Counted from the first letter of the stretch, positions 35,738 through 47,137 are shown. The stretch: DNA of 64,000 nucleotides from Isoetes taiwanensis (GCA_021234155.1 JAJEKV010000002.1:14609428-14673427), one strand, 5' to 3'. Notes: generated by a model from the letters alone, not told the origin. Numbers and translations: made by a program.

Positions 35738-36337
35738 TCAAAACGTCAATCTTGCAACTCGCGAAGCTCAAGAGAAATGGAGATCGTAGCGTCCATTTTT
35801 GAAGATGAGGAGTAAGCAGCAGGAACAACCTCGGCAACAAGAGCAACTCCAGCAGCAGGAAGAGCAGCAAGCGGAGTAAGCAATGCGGAAGAAAAGAGCA
35901 AGGAGAAGAGGTCGCAGGGAGGAAGAGACATAGGCAAGAGAGAAGTGAACAAAGAGGCGTGAAAATAGGTGGATGGGGAGTGTGGTTATCAGAGAATCAC
36001 AACCGGATGAACCAGAGGAGGATGAGTCCGAGGAGGAAGAAGAAGACGAGGAGGAGGAAGAAGACGAAGAATAGACAAAGCCTACACTCGACCACCATAT
36101 CTAGTGCGGTCCAAGCCACCCAAGAAGAGAGCCAAGGAGTACAAGATGAGCGAGAAGCCATTTACGCAGAAGCAAGATATTGAGTACGAGAAGAAGAAGG
36201 CAGCATACAAGATATATGTCTGTCGATGGATCCGATATAATTACTGATACTGCAAGTAGAGTGCTGGGATCCGTCAAAGGCAGTCGACCAGGTTCGAAAA
36301 GCAAGCCTCCACTACCTCAAGCCAACTCTTTGAAGAC
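35738..36337 (+). pseudogene. H3-like ORF of C'', 5' half (split by element D)
   Basis: From 35738 a frame starts MSKRQSCNSRSSREME; it lacks the exact H3 tail but is similarly basic and Ser/Arg-rich. A Gln-rich segment (35805-35880) is followed by a run of acidic residues (about 36000-36075), then the linker RPPYLVRSKPPKKRAKEYKM at about 36086-36145 and FTQKQDIEYEKKKAAYKIY up to about 36217, which resemble the D linker (PPPYPTL, VYQKKG, KWETYNKYY). The frames shift several times. Element D is inserted after aagac at 36333-36337; the gene continues at 55666. Confidence 0.55.
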
Positions 36338-37616
36338 TGTGACGTCCCCTACTCATATACGATGCTTGCACCGTATACAAACAGGAGTTCATCCCTTATA
36401 CCAGCTCCATACTGATACAGGGCCCTCCACATATCACTGTGACCGTACTGGGTCCCCAGTGGGAAGAGTGAAGGGTCATTTTACCCCGTCTCCCTCAGGG
36501 CCTACCTAGCTACGGAAGCGTAAACATACACGTCAGTAACATAATCATCATATACCCACCTCGAAGGGTGGCATATCAACATCTGCATAGACAAAGATCA
36601 GCACAACACAAGGGGAGTTCCTACCCAAGGCTCAGACTCCAGGGAATGACTGACAAGCTTGGGTCTCCAGAGTTCATTGCAGACAGAATCATGACAATGG
36701 ATTTGGCTGGCATAAGAACATGGCATTGGGTTGTCCACTCCATCCGCCCCTCCTGTGCACACTTTGCAGAGTAGGTTGAAGAGTGTTGGGACCTGACTGT
36801 AGCCCGCCGGATGCATAGCCAAAGGGGCTACTCCTGGGTTGCATCTCCCCAATTCCGATGGGGCAGGTAGGGATCACTCCCCCCAGAGATCTCCATGCTG
36901 ACTCAAGGCGACTAGAGGACCACTGCCCTTATTCGACTTAACCCACTGGAAAGTGAACTCCACTCCACGGGTGTCGAGCCCATGCCTTACCCCCCTTCCC
37001 AATACAATGAGTCCACAGAATACATCCGCCCATCATATCAACATAAGTAATAAGAACTAATCTATCTCATAGAGTTAGGTTCTTTAGTTAGAGTCAATCT
37101 CAGGATCTGCTTGGCTACTAAGGGTGATTTAATAGGCTAAACCTACTGGTTCGAAGGCTGGAATAAGGTTTAGGCTATTCAATCGACCAAATACCTGATC
37201 CCTGGTTCGCTCCTCTCGATCCGAAGGCGTCCATGTCTCTGTTCTGCTTCGGGATGCGGTCGGAAGGGTGATCTGACAAGCTGGGGCGCACGAGCAGATC
37301 GTGGGAGTTGGAATTGACTCCTTAGGCGCGCGAACTGGGCTCGGAATGTGCGTGAACGAAAAGGGAAGGATTAAGGTTTGGTTACCTTACATAGGCTCTT
37401 AGTTAGGTTTAGGGTTTCCATGACCCTTGGTCTACCTTTAATGGGTTAAAGGTCTTAAGTGCGCGCATTGTTAAGTGTGCGCACCTTTGCAAGTTGCCCC
37501 CTAGGGCGCCCTTGCTTGGGTATACGTCGGCGTATACGTCGATTGGAGCGGCGTGTACGCGTGACGGTGCAGTACGGTATACGTCTTGAGACCGTATATC
37601 ATACTGGAACGTCACA
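36338..37616 (-). repeat. 3' LTR of element D
   Basis: It is nearly identical to 54168-55665 but lacks about 219 bp corresponding to roughly 54831-55049. The missing piece is bounded in the long copy by the short repeat taccc, so a deletion is likely. In minus orientation it begins TGTGACGTTCC and ends GGGGACGTCACA. Confidence 0.9.
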
Positions 37617-37628
37617 TTCTCCCCACCT
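37617..37628 (-). other. Polypurine tract of element D
   Basis: Read on the minus strand, ggtggggagaa lies immediately upstream of the 3' LTR, the expected place of the plus-strand primer. Confidence 0.75.
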
Positions 37629-38448
37629 TGAATTGATGTTGTCCGCAGCATCGTGGGTCTCCCCACCTTGGGATCTTCTTAACCTGCAATCAACTTCATG
37701 CGTACGACATACTTATTATTATAGTTATACATTTAATAGGATTACCTCAAGGTAATATTTATAGATCATTATTATACTATTATTCAATCCAATCCTTATC
37801 AATTCTGTCATTACACAGTAACTCATAATGTTTCGGTTTATCATTATATACACAATTATTCTTCGAGGTACTCTTCATTCCTTGCAACACATTACAACAA
37901 AAATTGTGTTGCAAGTCTTCGTAGTTCGACCTCCTAGCCCTCCGGAGCGCTCTATTGGCCTGCAGGTCAACACTACGTTAGTACCATTTTTAATTATTTA
38001 TAAATTTGATTATAAGGGAACCAACCCAACTATCTACATGAATGCATGGCTAATCTCCCAGCGTAGGAAGATGATGATTCTTCCATCGTGGCCGTGGAGA
38101 CAGCGTCCTATCATGCCTATATGGCGCTCATCCCTACACCTTTAGTTGCCCAACGTGGAGGATAGGGTCCTTCCCGTATATGGGGCGTGAAGGACAGATT
38201 CCTCCTATCAATGCATATATGGGGCTATAGGTGCTTTTCCTATTAATGCATTCCTGAATGACCTCTTATCTCTCGAGGTCGTCTACTTCCGTGGGACAGA
38301 AGTAGACTTTCCAAGCGGAACCGCGGTCATGCCTACATTGACATTACACCACGTCCTAGAGATCACCATAGTAATCTCATCATCGGTAACAACGCATGCA
38401 ACCCATACCTCATAGGTTGCATGCGTAGATTATACCTAACTATACAAG
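37629..38448 (-). other. 3' untranslated internal region of element D
   Basis: There are about 820 bp without an ORF between the chromodomain stop and the polypurine tract. Blocks around 38055-38230 (cctat...tatatgg) are shared with C' (13690-13800) and faintly with E (60715-60790), so some of it is conserved. Confidence 0.5.
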
Positions 38449-40424
38449 CTATAAATCTACACAAATCGACATGCCTGAGCCGATTTCTTCGGAGATGACC
38501 TTGCCGTCCCATTGCTCCATAAAATGCGGGTACTGCTTAATCAAATCCCGTTTGAGTACCCATGTTGCGTCTTCCACCGGTAAGTGTTTCCACTTGACCA
38601 AGTATTGGAGAAACTCCGATCTCCTTGTTTTCTTGAACGTTTTATCAAGAATTAGTTCTGGAACTATTTCTATCTGCTCTTCTGTCATTTCCAACATCGT
38701 TGGAGTGTCCAAGACGTCATCTGGGTTGGGAGTATGCTTCTTCAGCAAACTCACGTGGAAGACTTTGTGGATCTTTAAGTGTGCTGGCAAGTCTAACTTG
38801 TAGGATTGGTTACCCACTCTCTTGACTATTCTGAAAGGTCCAGCCCACCTTGGAGCAAGCTTCTTACAATTTCCGATGCGGAGCTTCGCCTGCTTTACCT
38901 TGATCTTGAGCCATACATCATCTCCAACTTGGAATTCCCTGACTGTACGATGTTTTTCGGCAATGCTCTTTTGCCGACTCCTTGCTGCTAGAAGATACCC
39001 TCGAACTTCTTCCACGAGCTGCTGCATGTCGCCCAACATTTGCTGCGAAACTTCCACTTTTGACACGGGGTTGTGCCAAGTGTCTGGCGTTAGGCATTGG
39101 TAGCCGTAGTTAATCATAAACGGCGACATTTGGGATGATTCCTGCTTGGTGCTATTGTATGCAAACTCCACCAAGTGAATAAATTCCTCCCACATACCTT
39201 GCTTGTTCCAGACATAGTTTCGTAGCATGTCTTCCAATATTCTGTTGGTACGCTCCGTTTGCCCATCTGTCTGGGGATGATAGGCCGTGCTCATGGATAG
39301 CTTCGTCCCAATCGTTGTGAAGAGGTCCTGCCAGAAGGCACTGATGAACTTCGGATCTCTGTCGGATATAATCTCCCTTGGCATGCCATGGAGCCTGAAT
39401 ATCTCTTTGGTGAAGAGTTTTGCCGTGTCCATAGCGGTGTCCGTGGTCCTGCAAGGCACAAAATGGGCCATCTTCGACAACTTGTCGACCACGGCCATCA
39501 AGGCATCCTTACCCCTTACTGTCCTTGGGAGCCCTGTTATGAAGTCCATGCTGACGACCTCCCACTTAGCATTTGACACCGCTAACGGTTCCAATGCACC
39601 TGGAATCCGAAGCTGTTATGCCTTCGTTTGCTGACATAGTTGGCATTCCTTGATATGGCGAGCTACCTGCTTCTTCATTCCTGGCCAATAGTAGCTGCTA
39701 CGCACTTTGAAGTATGTCTTCATGAATCCTGCGTGGCCAGCTATTGGGCTGTTGTGGGTGTCATGGAGGATCAATTTTCTTACTCCAGATGATTCCGGCA
39801 CGCACAACTTGTTTTTATGGTATAGAAGATTACCTTCCTTCTTAAAATTTTTGAAGGTTTCCCTCTCTTTATCCGTTCTCGCTTCCTTGCATAAACTTGC
39901 CCATACTTCCTTGAAGTCTACGTCCGTTGGCAAGGTTTCTTCGATCTTTTTCCCGAAATCGCTGAAGAGCATCGAGATTGCGTTGCAGTGCACTCTAGTT
40001 GTCAGCGGATGCCTTGAAAGTGCATCGGCTACCACATTAAGCTTCCCGGGTTTGTAGACTATATCAAAGTCGTACTCCTCGAGAAACTCCATCCACCTTC
40101 GCTGTCTCAGATTAAGATGTGGTTGCGTGAATACATATTGGAGGCTCTGGTGATCCGTGTCCAACTGGAACTTCCTCCCTAAGAGGTAGTGCCTCCAAAT
40201 TCTCAACGCCCTGACAACTGCTAGCAACTCCTGGTCGTGCGTCGGGTAACGCGTTTCGGCGTCGTTCATCTTTCTTGAATCGTATGCTATTACCCGCTCT
40301 TCTTGCATGAGCACTGCACCTGTGGCTATCTTGCTTGCGTCCGTCACCACTAACTTGTCTTTTTCTGGGTCGGGCAGGGTTAAGACGGGGACGGTTGTCA
40401 AAGCTTCCTTCAACAATTCAAATC
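38449..40424 (-). pseudogene. pol of element D, 3' segment: RNase H, integrase, chromodomain
   Basis: Immediately after the LINE insertion the frame resumes with GFELLKEALTTVPVL. RNase H motifs follow ([35 protein letters not shown]), then the integrase zinc region (HIKECQLCQQTK) and the D,D35E core (VSMDFITGLP, SDRDPKFISAFW, TDGQTERTNRILE). The last 50 or so residues form a chromodomain (LQYLVKWKHLPVEDATWV). A single in-frame TAA at 39616-39618 lies between the zinc region and the core. Chromodomains of this integrase type direct insertion to methylated-histone chromatin in known chromoviruses. Confidence 0.9.
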
Positions 40425-40436
40425 CCGCTTGGGCTT

Positions 40437-40440
<4 letters not shown>
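40425..40440. repeat. Target-site duplication of LINE, left
   Basis: ccgcttgggctttctt occurs here and again at 47138-47153. In the D polyprotein the two flanks join as KKAQA/GFELL. Confidence 0.9.
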
Positions 40441-40470
<30 letters not shown>

Positions 40471-40682
40471 AGGAAACGGCAGAGATTGTATTACTGTATA
40501 GGAAAATTACATGATCATACAAAAAAACCCAAAGTAGGAAGTACTACTTCTGGGAAAAAGTGGATAGCTATTCGCTATCATAGACCCTTCATGAAGGGCA
40601 CTAAACAGAGTTCAAAATAGAAAGCACTTTAAACTTAAAGTTAAAGTTCAGAAGTATATCTACTCAAAACAGAGACTACTGT

Positions 40683-41129
40683 TTACAGTATATCCGGCAC
40701 TCCCTCCAGTGATATAATTGCAAAGGCCTCATCTGTGTAGATGAACATCATGTCATCTAGCTCATTTGGACCATAGCCAGTGGAGTCCAGCAGGTGCATA
40801 ATCCAGGAGTCACGGGCATCTTCATGGATTTTCTTTTTGGCCAGAAAGTATGGCCTGATTTCCTGATTAAACCTCCAGATGTCTTCGTCTGCCAGCAACC
40901 TCTCAAAGGTTATACAGCTGATAACTTCTGTCTTGACCCAAAACAGAGCATCAATGACTTCTTGGTTGGAGAGTGGAGCTGTGGCAGGATCCACTAAGTG
41001 TTCATGTCCCCCCGCATAGTGTCGCTTCAGCAGAAATTCTGTCAAGAACAGTATCCAAATCATTAAATAGAATTGCAAAAAATTGAAAGAAACCATTGAA
41101 GGTTCCCAAGGAATCCCATTTGCGATCAT
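40683..41129 (-). CDS. Small ORF downstream of LINE ORF2, unknown
   Basis: An open frame of up to 148 codons overlaps the end of ORF2 in another frame and runs 320 bp past its stop. The part beyond the ORF2 stop reads LSNQEVIDALFWVKTEVI and later DDMMFIYTDEAFAI, with normal-looking protein composition. L1-type LINEs usually have no third ORF. It could be a frameshifted C-terminal extension of ORF2, or chance. No family is recognised. Confidence 0.35.
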   Translation of the reverse strand: MIANGIPWEPSMVSFNFLQFYLMIWILFLTEFLLKRHYAGGHEHLVDPATAPLSNQEVIDALFWVKTEVISCITFERLLADEDIWRFNQEIRPYFLAKKKIHEDARDSWIMHLLDSTGYGPNELDDMMFIYTDEAFAIISLEGVPDIL

Positions 41130-44100
41130 ATTTTAGACCCTTGTTTGCCCTATGTGCCATGGCTGCCTCAGCTAGGAGGATCTGAAAAGAGGCTTTAAGA
41201 TCAGATAGGCTCGGGGCCAGTCCTTCGATGGCCACTGCATTTCTATGTTTCCAAATAGCCCAGCAGGCTAGAGTTTTGAGAGTGCCCTTGAAGGATGCTG
41301 CATTGTTGAGAAACTGCAGCAAGGAGGCATCATCTGTGGGAACTTGTTGTAACAGGGGTCTAACCCATTGCCAGAATGGGGCTAACCAGGGGCAGGTGAA
41401 GACGTGGGGGCTCGTTTCAGCCTGACCACAGCCTAAGGGGCACATGCCAGATATGTTAGTGTCAAACTGGGCCCTATAGCTATTGGTTTTGAGGCTTTGG
41501 TTAAGTAAGAGCCATCTAAAGAAGATGACCTTATTTGCACACTGAAGCTTCCAACCCTGTCTGATAATCTGTACAGCTGTATCATGTTGACAACTCCATG
41601 TTCTGCAAACTTTGAGTTGACTCTTGTCAAGTAGCAGACTATAGATCACAGATACCTTATATCCCTTACCATCAGAAATCCAATTATGGAGACAGATATC
41701 ATTACCCCTGGGATGCCTGGTGACTAAGGAATAGATTTTCCTGTTAGTCTCTGTATCAGGCAACCGAGTAGTTAACTCCCCCCATTCTCTCCAAGTCTCA
41801 TTATTCCTTAGGGAGCCTATAGTGTGTAGCCCAGCCAGGCACCATTCCTTGTATTTGAGAGGGTGCTTGAGGGCCAAACAACCTTCATCCTCATTTACCA
41901 GATCCTGATGCCAAAAGAAACCATGACTGTCATTGACCGAGTCCAGCTCCCTTGCTCGAAAGCATGGAGAGACCAGATTCCAGGCTGAGAAAATACGTCT
42001 CAGAATTTTGGATGTGCCAGGGGTGGGTTTAATCTGGTAAAAAGCTGAGTCCGGGAGTTGATGAGGAAGAGAAGGGGCACCTACTATGGTTGTGGTCCCT
42101 AACCAATATTTCACAAGTTTGAGAGCAGGTGATGGATTTTCAGAAGTCAGGGATCTCCAGACTATTTTAGCAGCCAGAGCCTGAGCTTGGGAGAATAAGT
42201 CTTTACATCCTAATCCACCTTCCTTCTTTGGCAAGGTCAAATTATCCCAGGAGACCATTCTTGCTCCCTGCCAAATGTATTCCCTCATAGCAGTTTCCAA
42301 TTTCCTATATGATGCCTTATCAGCTATGATTACCGAGGAAAAGTAGATGTGTGTGCTGGCAATCACACTGTTAATTATCCCCACACGCCCTGCTAAAGAA
42401 AGAGATTTAGAGTACATCTGTATCTTCCTCTTCATCCTGTTTACTATTGAGTCCCATAGTCCAGGTAAATTCATATTGACAGCCAGAGGCAACCCTAGAA
42501 GTTTTGTGGCAGATTTGTGTCCAATAACTTTGATGCCATGCAGCTCATCCTGATCAGTTTGCATGACAATGGTGCTCTTATTCTTATTCAGGAGGACACC
42601 AGATGCATTCCCAAAAAGTTGTAGCATATTTAGGAAATTAGGAAGACTTGATCCATCATTCTGCAGAAATGTAAATGTGTCATCAGCATATTGCATGATG
42701 ACAAAGTCTCCCATACCTTGTGGAAGTTGGAGGCCCTGGATCTCTTTTGTAGCTACCATATTGAGTGTGGCCCTGGTAACCATTTCTGCAACAATTAAGA
42801 ATAGATAGGGCGCCAGAGGGCATCCCTGTCTAACCCCTCTTTTGCATTCAAAGAACTTAGTAGGGGATCCATTGACCATGACTGCAGAGCAACCAGCATC
42901 ATTAAGGCTGTGCACTTTCCCTATCACTCCATCAGAGAAGCCAAGCTGTGTCATTGCCATGTAGAGGAACTTCCAATTAATTGTATCATAGGCCCGACTA
43001 AAATCCAACTTAACTAACATGCAGTTCTGCTTGGAGTGAAGATTCCAATGTAAACCCTCATGAGCCCCTATGAAGTTATCCAAAATGCTCCTTTCTGGCA
43101 GGAAGGCTGATTGCACTGGATTTATTACCTTTTGGAGAACTCCCTTGATTCTGTTTGCCAGAATCTTGGCCAAGATTTTATATGAAGAGTTTGTAAGTGA
43201 TATTGGCCTCCAATCAGAGAAGGCAACAGGAGCATCAACTTTGGGAATTAGGGCAATCAGGCCAGCATTTATGGCTGGATGTACCTTTGGGGCAGCCCAA
43301 GCTCCCTGAATGAATGTAGTTAGGTCCTGCTTCATGATGTCCCAAAAGGCCACATAGAATTCCGGGGGGATTCCATCAGGACCAGGGCTCTTCCCATGAG
43401 CCATACCTGTGAGAGTTTTCCCAATTTCCTCTGTAGAAGGTTGCTGTAGCAGATCACCATCATCAATTGCTTGGTCAGCTGGACCAATCTTATGAAAGAA
43501 GTGCTTAAGGTTGGCCTCATTCACCTGTGAGTCAGCAAACAGGACCTTGTATTTAGCATGGAAGAAGTCCAATAGATTTTCCTGCCCTGAGATCTTTTGG
43601 CCTTCTTCTGTAACCGAAATAATGCCATTGTTCATGATTCGCCCTTTTGCTGTCCTGAAGAAGAGCTTGGAGCTACATCTGTCCATGCAGTTAACATTGA
43701 TGCATTTACTCTTGATGATAAGACCCTTAGCTTCTGTCTCTTCAATGTTTTTGACCTTTCTTTCCAGGTGTTCCTCCTCCTTATGCAGATCCACATTGTA
43801 TGGATCATCAAAAATCCTTTGCCTAATTTCTTTGACCTGAAGATAGATGTCTGTTTTTTCCTTTTTCATATTTCCATTCCATTTTTTACCCCATAGTTTC
43901 AGCCAGTCTTTTATCTTTCTCATTTTGTTTACAAACCCCTTCATTGATCCACTCTGCTGCAATGGGGGTAGAGATCTGTAGAAGTCCTGGAATTCTCGAC
44001 AGAAGACTTCATTGTTGAGAAGGCTGGTGTTCACTTTAAAGGGGGTGTTAGCTCCCCCTTTGACTGAGTTGCCTACTTCCATGATCTGTGGGAAGTGGTC

Positions 44101-44769
44101 TGATATTGAGTTGCTGTGATCCCCATTTATAATTATTTGTGGCCACATACTGACATCTTTAGTGTAAAACCTGTCTAGGAGACAAAACACCCTATCATTC
44201 CCTGCCCTTTTGTTACTCCAGGAGTACACATTAGTTGAGGAGGGGGCTTGGTACACAAAGATATCCATAAGTTTGTCCCACTGGAATCTTTCATTTTTTG
44301 TCATGTTCAACTTTTTGCCAACCTTCTGGTTCCACAAAGGGGTATTGTTAAAGTCTCCACTCAACACCCAGCTGTCTGCTTGCATGGTAGGAATCCAGTC
44401 AGCCATGTCCTTCCATTGTCTTTCCCTCTCCTCAGGTTCTGTGGATGCATATACATTAATTATCCCAACTTTGTCTTCCCCTACCTTAAGGAAGATGACA
44501 TTCCATCTACCAGAGGGGTGGTGATATGACCCTAAAGGAGAATAAGAGTTCCATATTGTGCAGATCCCCCCTTTGGTACCATCAGCTGGTGACCATATGG
44601 ACCCTCCATTAGGCATAACCCAGTTTCCCAAATTTGAGGCTTCAAAACTTGGAAGCCTATGTTCTTGAATTAGGACAATGTCAGCCCTCATTTCTTTCAA
44701 GGCAATGATGACTCTTCTTCGTTTCAGGGGCCCTTTGATCCCCCTTACATTCCATGTGACAATCTTCAT
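41002..44769 (-). CDS. LINE ORF2: endonuclease and reverse transcriptase
   Basis: This is a 1255-residue intact frame. Residues 1-230 form an AP-type endonuclease: MKIVTWNVRGIKG at the start, VLIQEHR with the catalytic Glu, SGDFNN, and SDHFPQ near residue 222. The reverse transcriptase (about 440-760) has ALIPKVDAPVAFSDWRPISL, LVKLDFSRAYDTINW, RGVRQGCPLAPYLF and the active site YADD. Near the C-terminus (about 1120-1160) lies a Cys/His cluster (MCPLGCGQAETSPHVFTCPW) of the zf-RVT type. The enzyme nicks target DNA and copies LINE RNA there. The start overlaps the ORF1 stop as ATGA, suggesting coupled translation. No break is seen, so it could encode an active protein. Confidence 0.95.
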   Translation of the reverse strand: MKIVTWNVRGIKGPLKRRRVIIALKEMRADIVLIQEHRLPSFEASNLGNWVMPNGGSIWSPADGTKGGICTIWNSYSPLGSYHHPSGRWNVIFLKVGEDKVGIINVYASTEPEERERQWKDMADWIPTMQADSWVLSGDFNNTPLWNQKVGKKLNMTKNERFQWDKLMDIFVYQAPSSTNVYSWSNKRAGNDRVFCLLDRFYTKDVSMWPQIIINGDHSNSISDHFPQIMEVGNSVKGGANTPFKVNTSLLNNEVFCREFQDFYRSLPPLQQSGSMKGFVNKMRKIKDWLKLWGKKWNGNMKKEKTDIYLQVKEIRQRIFDDPYNVDLHKEEEHLERKVKNIEETEAKGLIIKSKCINVNCMDRCSSKLFFRTAKGRIMNNGIISVTEEGQKISGQENLLDFFHAKYKVLFADSQVNEANLKHFFHKIGPADQAIDDGDLLQQPSTEEIGKTLTGMAHGKSPGPDGIPPEFYVAFWDIMKQDLTTFIQGAWAAPKVHPAINAGLIALIPKVDAPVAFSDWRPISLTNSSYKILAKILANRIKGVLQKVINPVQSAFLPERSILDNFIGAHEGLHWNLHSKQNCMLVKLDFSRAYDTINWKFLYMAMTQLGFSDGVIGKVHSLNDAGCSAVMVNGSPTKFFECKRGVRQGCPLAPYLFLIVAEMVTRATLNMVATKEIQGLQLPQGMGDFVIMQYADDTFTFLQNDGSSLPNFLNMLQLFGNASGVLLNKNKSTIVMQTDQDELHGIKVIGHKSATKLLGLPLAVNMNLPGLWDSIVNRMKRKIQMYSKSLSLAGRVGIINSVIASTHIYFSSVIIADKASYRKLETAMREYIWQGARMVSWDNLTLPKKEGGLGCKDLFSQAQALAAKIVWRSLTSENPSPALKLVKYWLGTTTIVGAPSLPHQLPDSAFYQIKPTPGTSKILRRIFSAWNLVSPCFRARELDSVNDSHGFFWHQDLVNEDEGCLALKHPLKYKEWCLAGLHTIGSLRNNETWREWGELTTRLPDTETNRKIYSLVTRHPRGNDICLHNWISDGKGYKVSVIYSLLLDKSQLKVCRTWSCQHDTAVQIIRQGWKLQCANKVIFFRWLLLNQSLKTNSYRAQFDTNISGMCPLGCGQAETSPHVFTCPWLAPFWQWVRPLLQQVPTDDASLLQFLNNAASFKGTLKTLACWAIWKHRNAVAIEGLAPSLSDLKASFQILLAEAAMAHRANKGLKYDRKWDSLGTFNGFFQFFAILFNDLDTVLDRISAEATLCGGT

Positions 44770-46114
44770 GTCTTCTTGGATCTGGTGATTGGCCCATAAG
44801 GATTAGGAGTATAGACCTTTCTCTGCCTTGTTTTCTTGGTTGTTTGGGGGGTGAAAAAGGACTCTTCCTGAGTGTCTTCATCACTGCTATCTTCATCATT
44901 CCAGAATTTTCCATGCAGGGTGTCCCCCATTTCCAATTCCAGTGAGCATGAGACCCCTTGGATGTCATCTCCCTGTTCAGGAGCCACCTGTGCCACTTGT
45001 TCCAGCATGGGAGAGTTATTTATAATTAGATCAGTGGGTAGAACCATTTCTGATTCTTGAGTCCCCTGATCTCTATCTGCAGAAATATCTCTTGTGAGGG
45101 GGTTCAGGAAATCCTCCTCAAAACCACCCTTGTGATTCTCATCACCCTGAGTGGTCATATACTCCTCTTCACTTGAGGGAGCATCCTTAAACAGCTGGAT
45201 AACAGGGGGAGAGGAGAGGGTTTTAGAGGGTTCTCCCTGTTCTAAAAACTTTCCACCCGAGTCATCTGACTCCGAGTATTCATTAATAGGAGGCCTACTT
45301 GGTTCCTCAATGGTTAGCACCCTAGCTCTGCCTTCATGGGCTGGGGTAACAATCAGAGCATCTGGATCTACCACTTCTTTCCCCTTTGCCTTGTTCAAGA
45401 CCTTTATCTCCATGTCTTCTGTTTGGAATCTGACCTTCTTCCTCCATTGCCTCTTTTGTTCTTTAATTTTTTTCTCCTCCTGATTCTGCTGCTCCCGGAT
45501 TTCCCTTTGTTTTTGTTTCCTTGCTTTCCTCTTTGCACTACCATTCACATTCTTTTTTTGTTTCTGGGCAGGGGTATTTTGATACCTCTGAGCTCTCCCC
45601 TTGTTAGGAGTGATCCATTCCTCCTCCCTTTCTATTGCCACTTTTTGCTTAGGGATCTCTGTTTTTGACCCTTTGCAAATGCCTCCACCATGTAATCGAA
45701 ATCCACAGATAGAACATGGTTCAGGCAGACCATTCCAGGCTAGCTTTAATATTTTGGGATTCCCAAAATAATCAATGTAATGTATGCTTTCAGGTACTGG
45801 TTTCAGGAGGTCTATCTGAGCCCAAACTCTGGGGGCTCGATCAGTTGTGATCTCCATAGCAATATAATTACCTGTATTCTTGAACAAAGAATACAGAGAC
45901 TGTTCATTCCAGTACATGGGGTTTAACCCCCTTGAGGGGCGACCAGGCCGGATGGAAAAGTTCGATAAATTACGGGGTCAAATCCGGGATACCATTTACG
46001 GAAGAAAAGTCGGGGTATTGGCTCTACGGTGATTGTTCCTTTTTTTAGGAGCACAGTGGCAGAATGGGAGTTCTCACATTCTGCTATGAAGAATGGGAAC
46101 TCAGTCCAATACAT
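44766..46114 (-). pseudogene. LINE ORF1: RNA-binding protein (one frameshift)
   Basis: The open part (44766-45917) has a CCHC knuckle CSICGFRLHGGGIC near its start and a long Lys/Glu/Gln-rich tail (KKIKEQKRQWRKKVRF). It is preceded, after a frameshift in the G run at 45927-45931, by 45923-46114 with TVLLKKGTITVEPIPRLFFR and KWYPGFDP, typical of the DUF4283 RRM-like domain of plant LINE ORF1 proteins. One further G in the run would join them. Upstream sequence to about 46490 may encode the rest of the N-terminus but is not clear. Role by family: chaperone that coats LINE RNA. Confidence 0.75.
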
Positions 46115-46790
46115 ATTCTTGATTAAGATATCTTTGTCTTTTTCCAGTTCAGCTTTGAGGTACTGTAAGCGGACCCCTTCGTGTCGGACACAGCCAATGA
46201 GGCCCAGGCTGGATAGATATTTAAGTTTATTTTCTACAGCTGGGTTTTTGAGCTTACCAACACAGGCGGGGCGTGCTGGTCCTTCAGTTCACGCTTCACC
46301 ACATTCTGAATCTCATTGGCATAGTCAAGAATCGGGCCGAACCACCCGGCTTTTTTCTATTCACCGGGCCTACCCCGCTCCGAAAGTGTTCACCATGTTT
46401 GGGAGGCGGGTTAGGAAATCTCCGAAAAGCAACACGATCCGGATGCTTGTCCACGCCGAGTTTGATCAGCTCTTCCACAATCGCCCTTGATTGCTCTCGA
46501 CCTCTGTTCTTTGAGCTTATGTAATCAGTATCAATAGTCTCTTTTCAGTCCCCTGTCCCAATCCATCCTTTTTCCATTACTTGTCTCAAATGTTATGTCC
46601 TTTATCCCAATATCCAAGGCCTGACCTTCTGCCTGCTGCACGATTCCCAATGCAATTCCTGACATTCCCTTTTTTCTCACACGGCCCCACTACCCACTGA
46701 ACTGCCCACTGAACTACAACTATTTTTTATTTTTTCCTTTTGTCTTCCTTATTCTACCTCCACCACCCTAAGATTTGCTCAAGACTTCCT

Positions 46791-47081
46791 CTAACTATAA
46801 ACCCTAACAGTAATCTTATGTTCTAACCAAGAGCAGAACGGGTTGAAGACTCCTGCTGCTGACATATTCTTGTCCCCTGCATACTCACCCAGCCAAGATT
46901 CGATAATCTGCACTTCAAGGTCCCCTTCTACTGAGATGAAGGGAGAGATCTGGTGAAAGAGATCATCCGGGAAAAACTGGTGAAGCACCAAGTTCCTCCA
47001 TAGGGTTGCATCTTCTCCCACCAGCCAGCCACAAGCAATCTTCGATCCTTCAGAAAGGATGGCGAAGTGCCTCACAACCAT
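46791..47081 (-). CDS. Short ORF near LINE 5' end, unknown
   Basis: A 96-codon frame begins MVVRHFAILSEGSKIACGWL about 56 bp from the LINE 5' end. It could be the original N-terminus of ORF1 separated by frame breaks, or a separate short ORF. No family recognised. Confidence 0.35.
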   Translation of the reverse strand: MVVRHFAILSEGSKIACGWLVGEDATLWRNLVLHQFFPDDLFHQISPFISVEGDLEVQIIESWLGEYAGDKNMSAAGVFNPFCSWLEHKITVRVYS

Positions 47082-47137
47082 GTTTTAGGGTTCGAGCGCC
47101 AGCGTCCATTGGGGTCTGCGCTTTAACCCCCAATTCT

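Larger units (their letters stand above)
40441..47137 (-). mobile_element. L1-type LINE inserted in pol of element D
   Basis: A poly-A tail (T run 40439-40469 on the plus strand), a 16-bp target duplication and two overlapping ORFs define a non-LTR retrotransposon of about 6.7 kb on the minus strand. It appears close to full length. Its insertion postdates that of D. Confidence 0.92.

Noticed and set aside
36568-36774. 68-codon ORF identical in both D LTRs
   Set aside because: It lies wholly within the LTR; identity only reflects the LTR pair.
44210-45668. Plus-strand ORFs of 93-110 codons over the LINE
   Set aside because: They are shadows of LINE ORF1 and ORF2 on the opposite strand.
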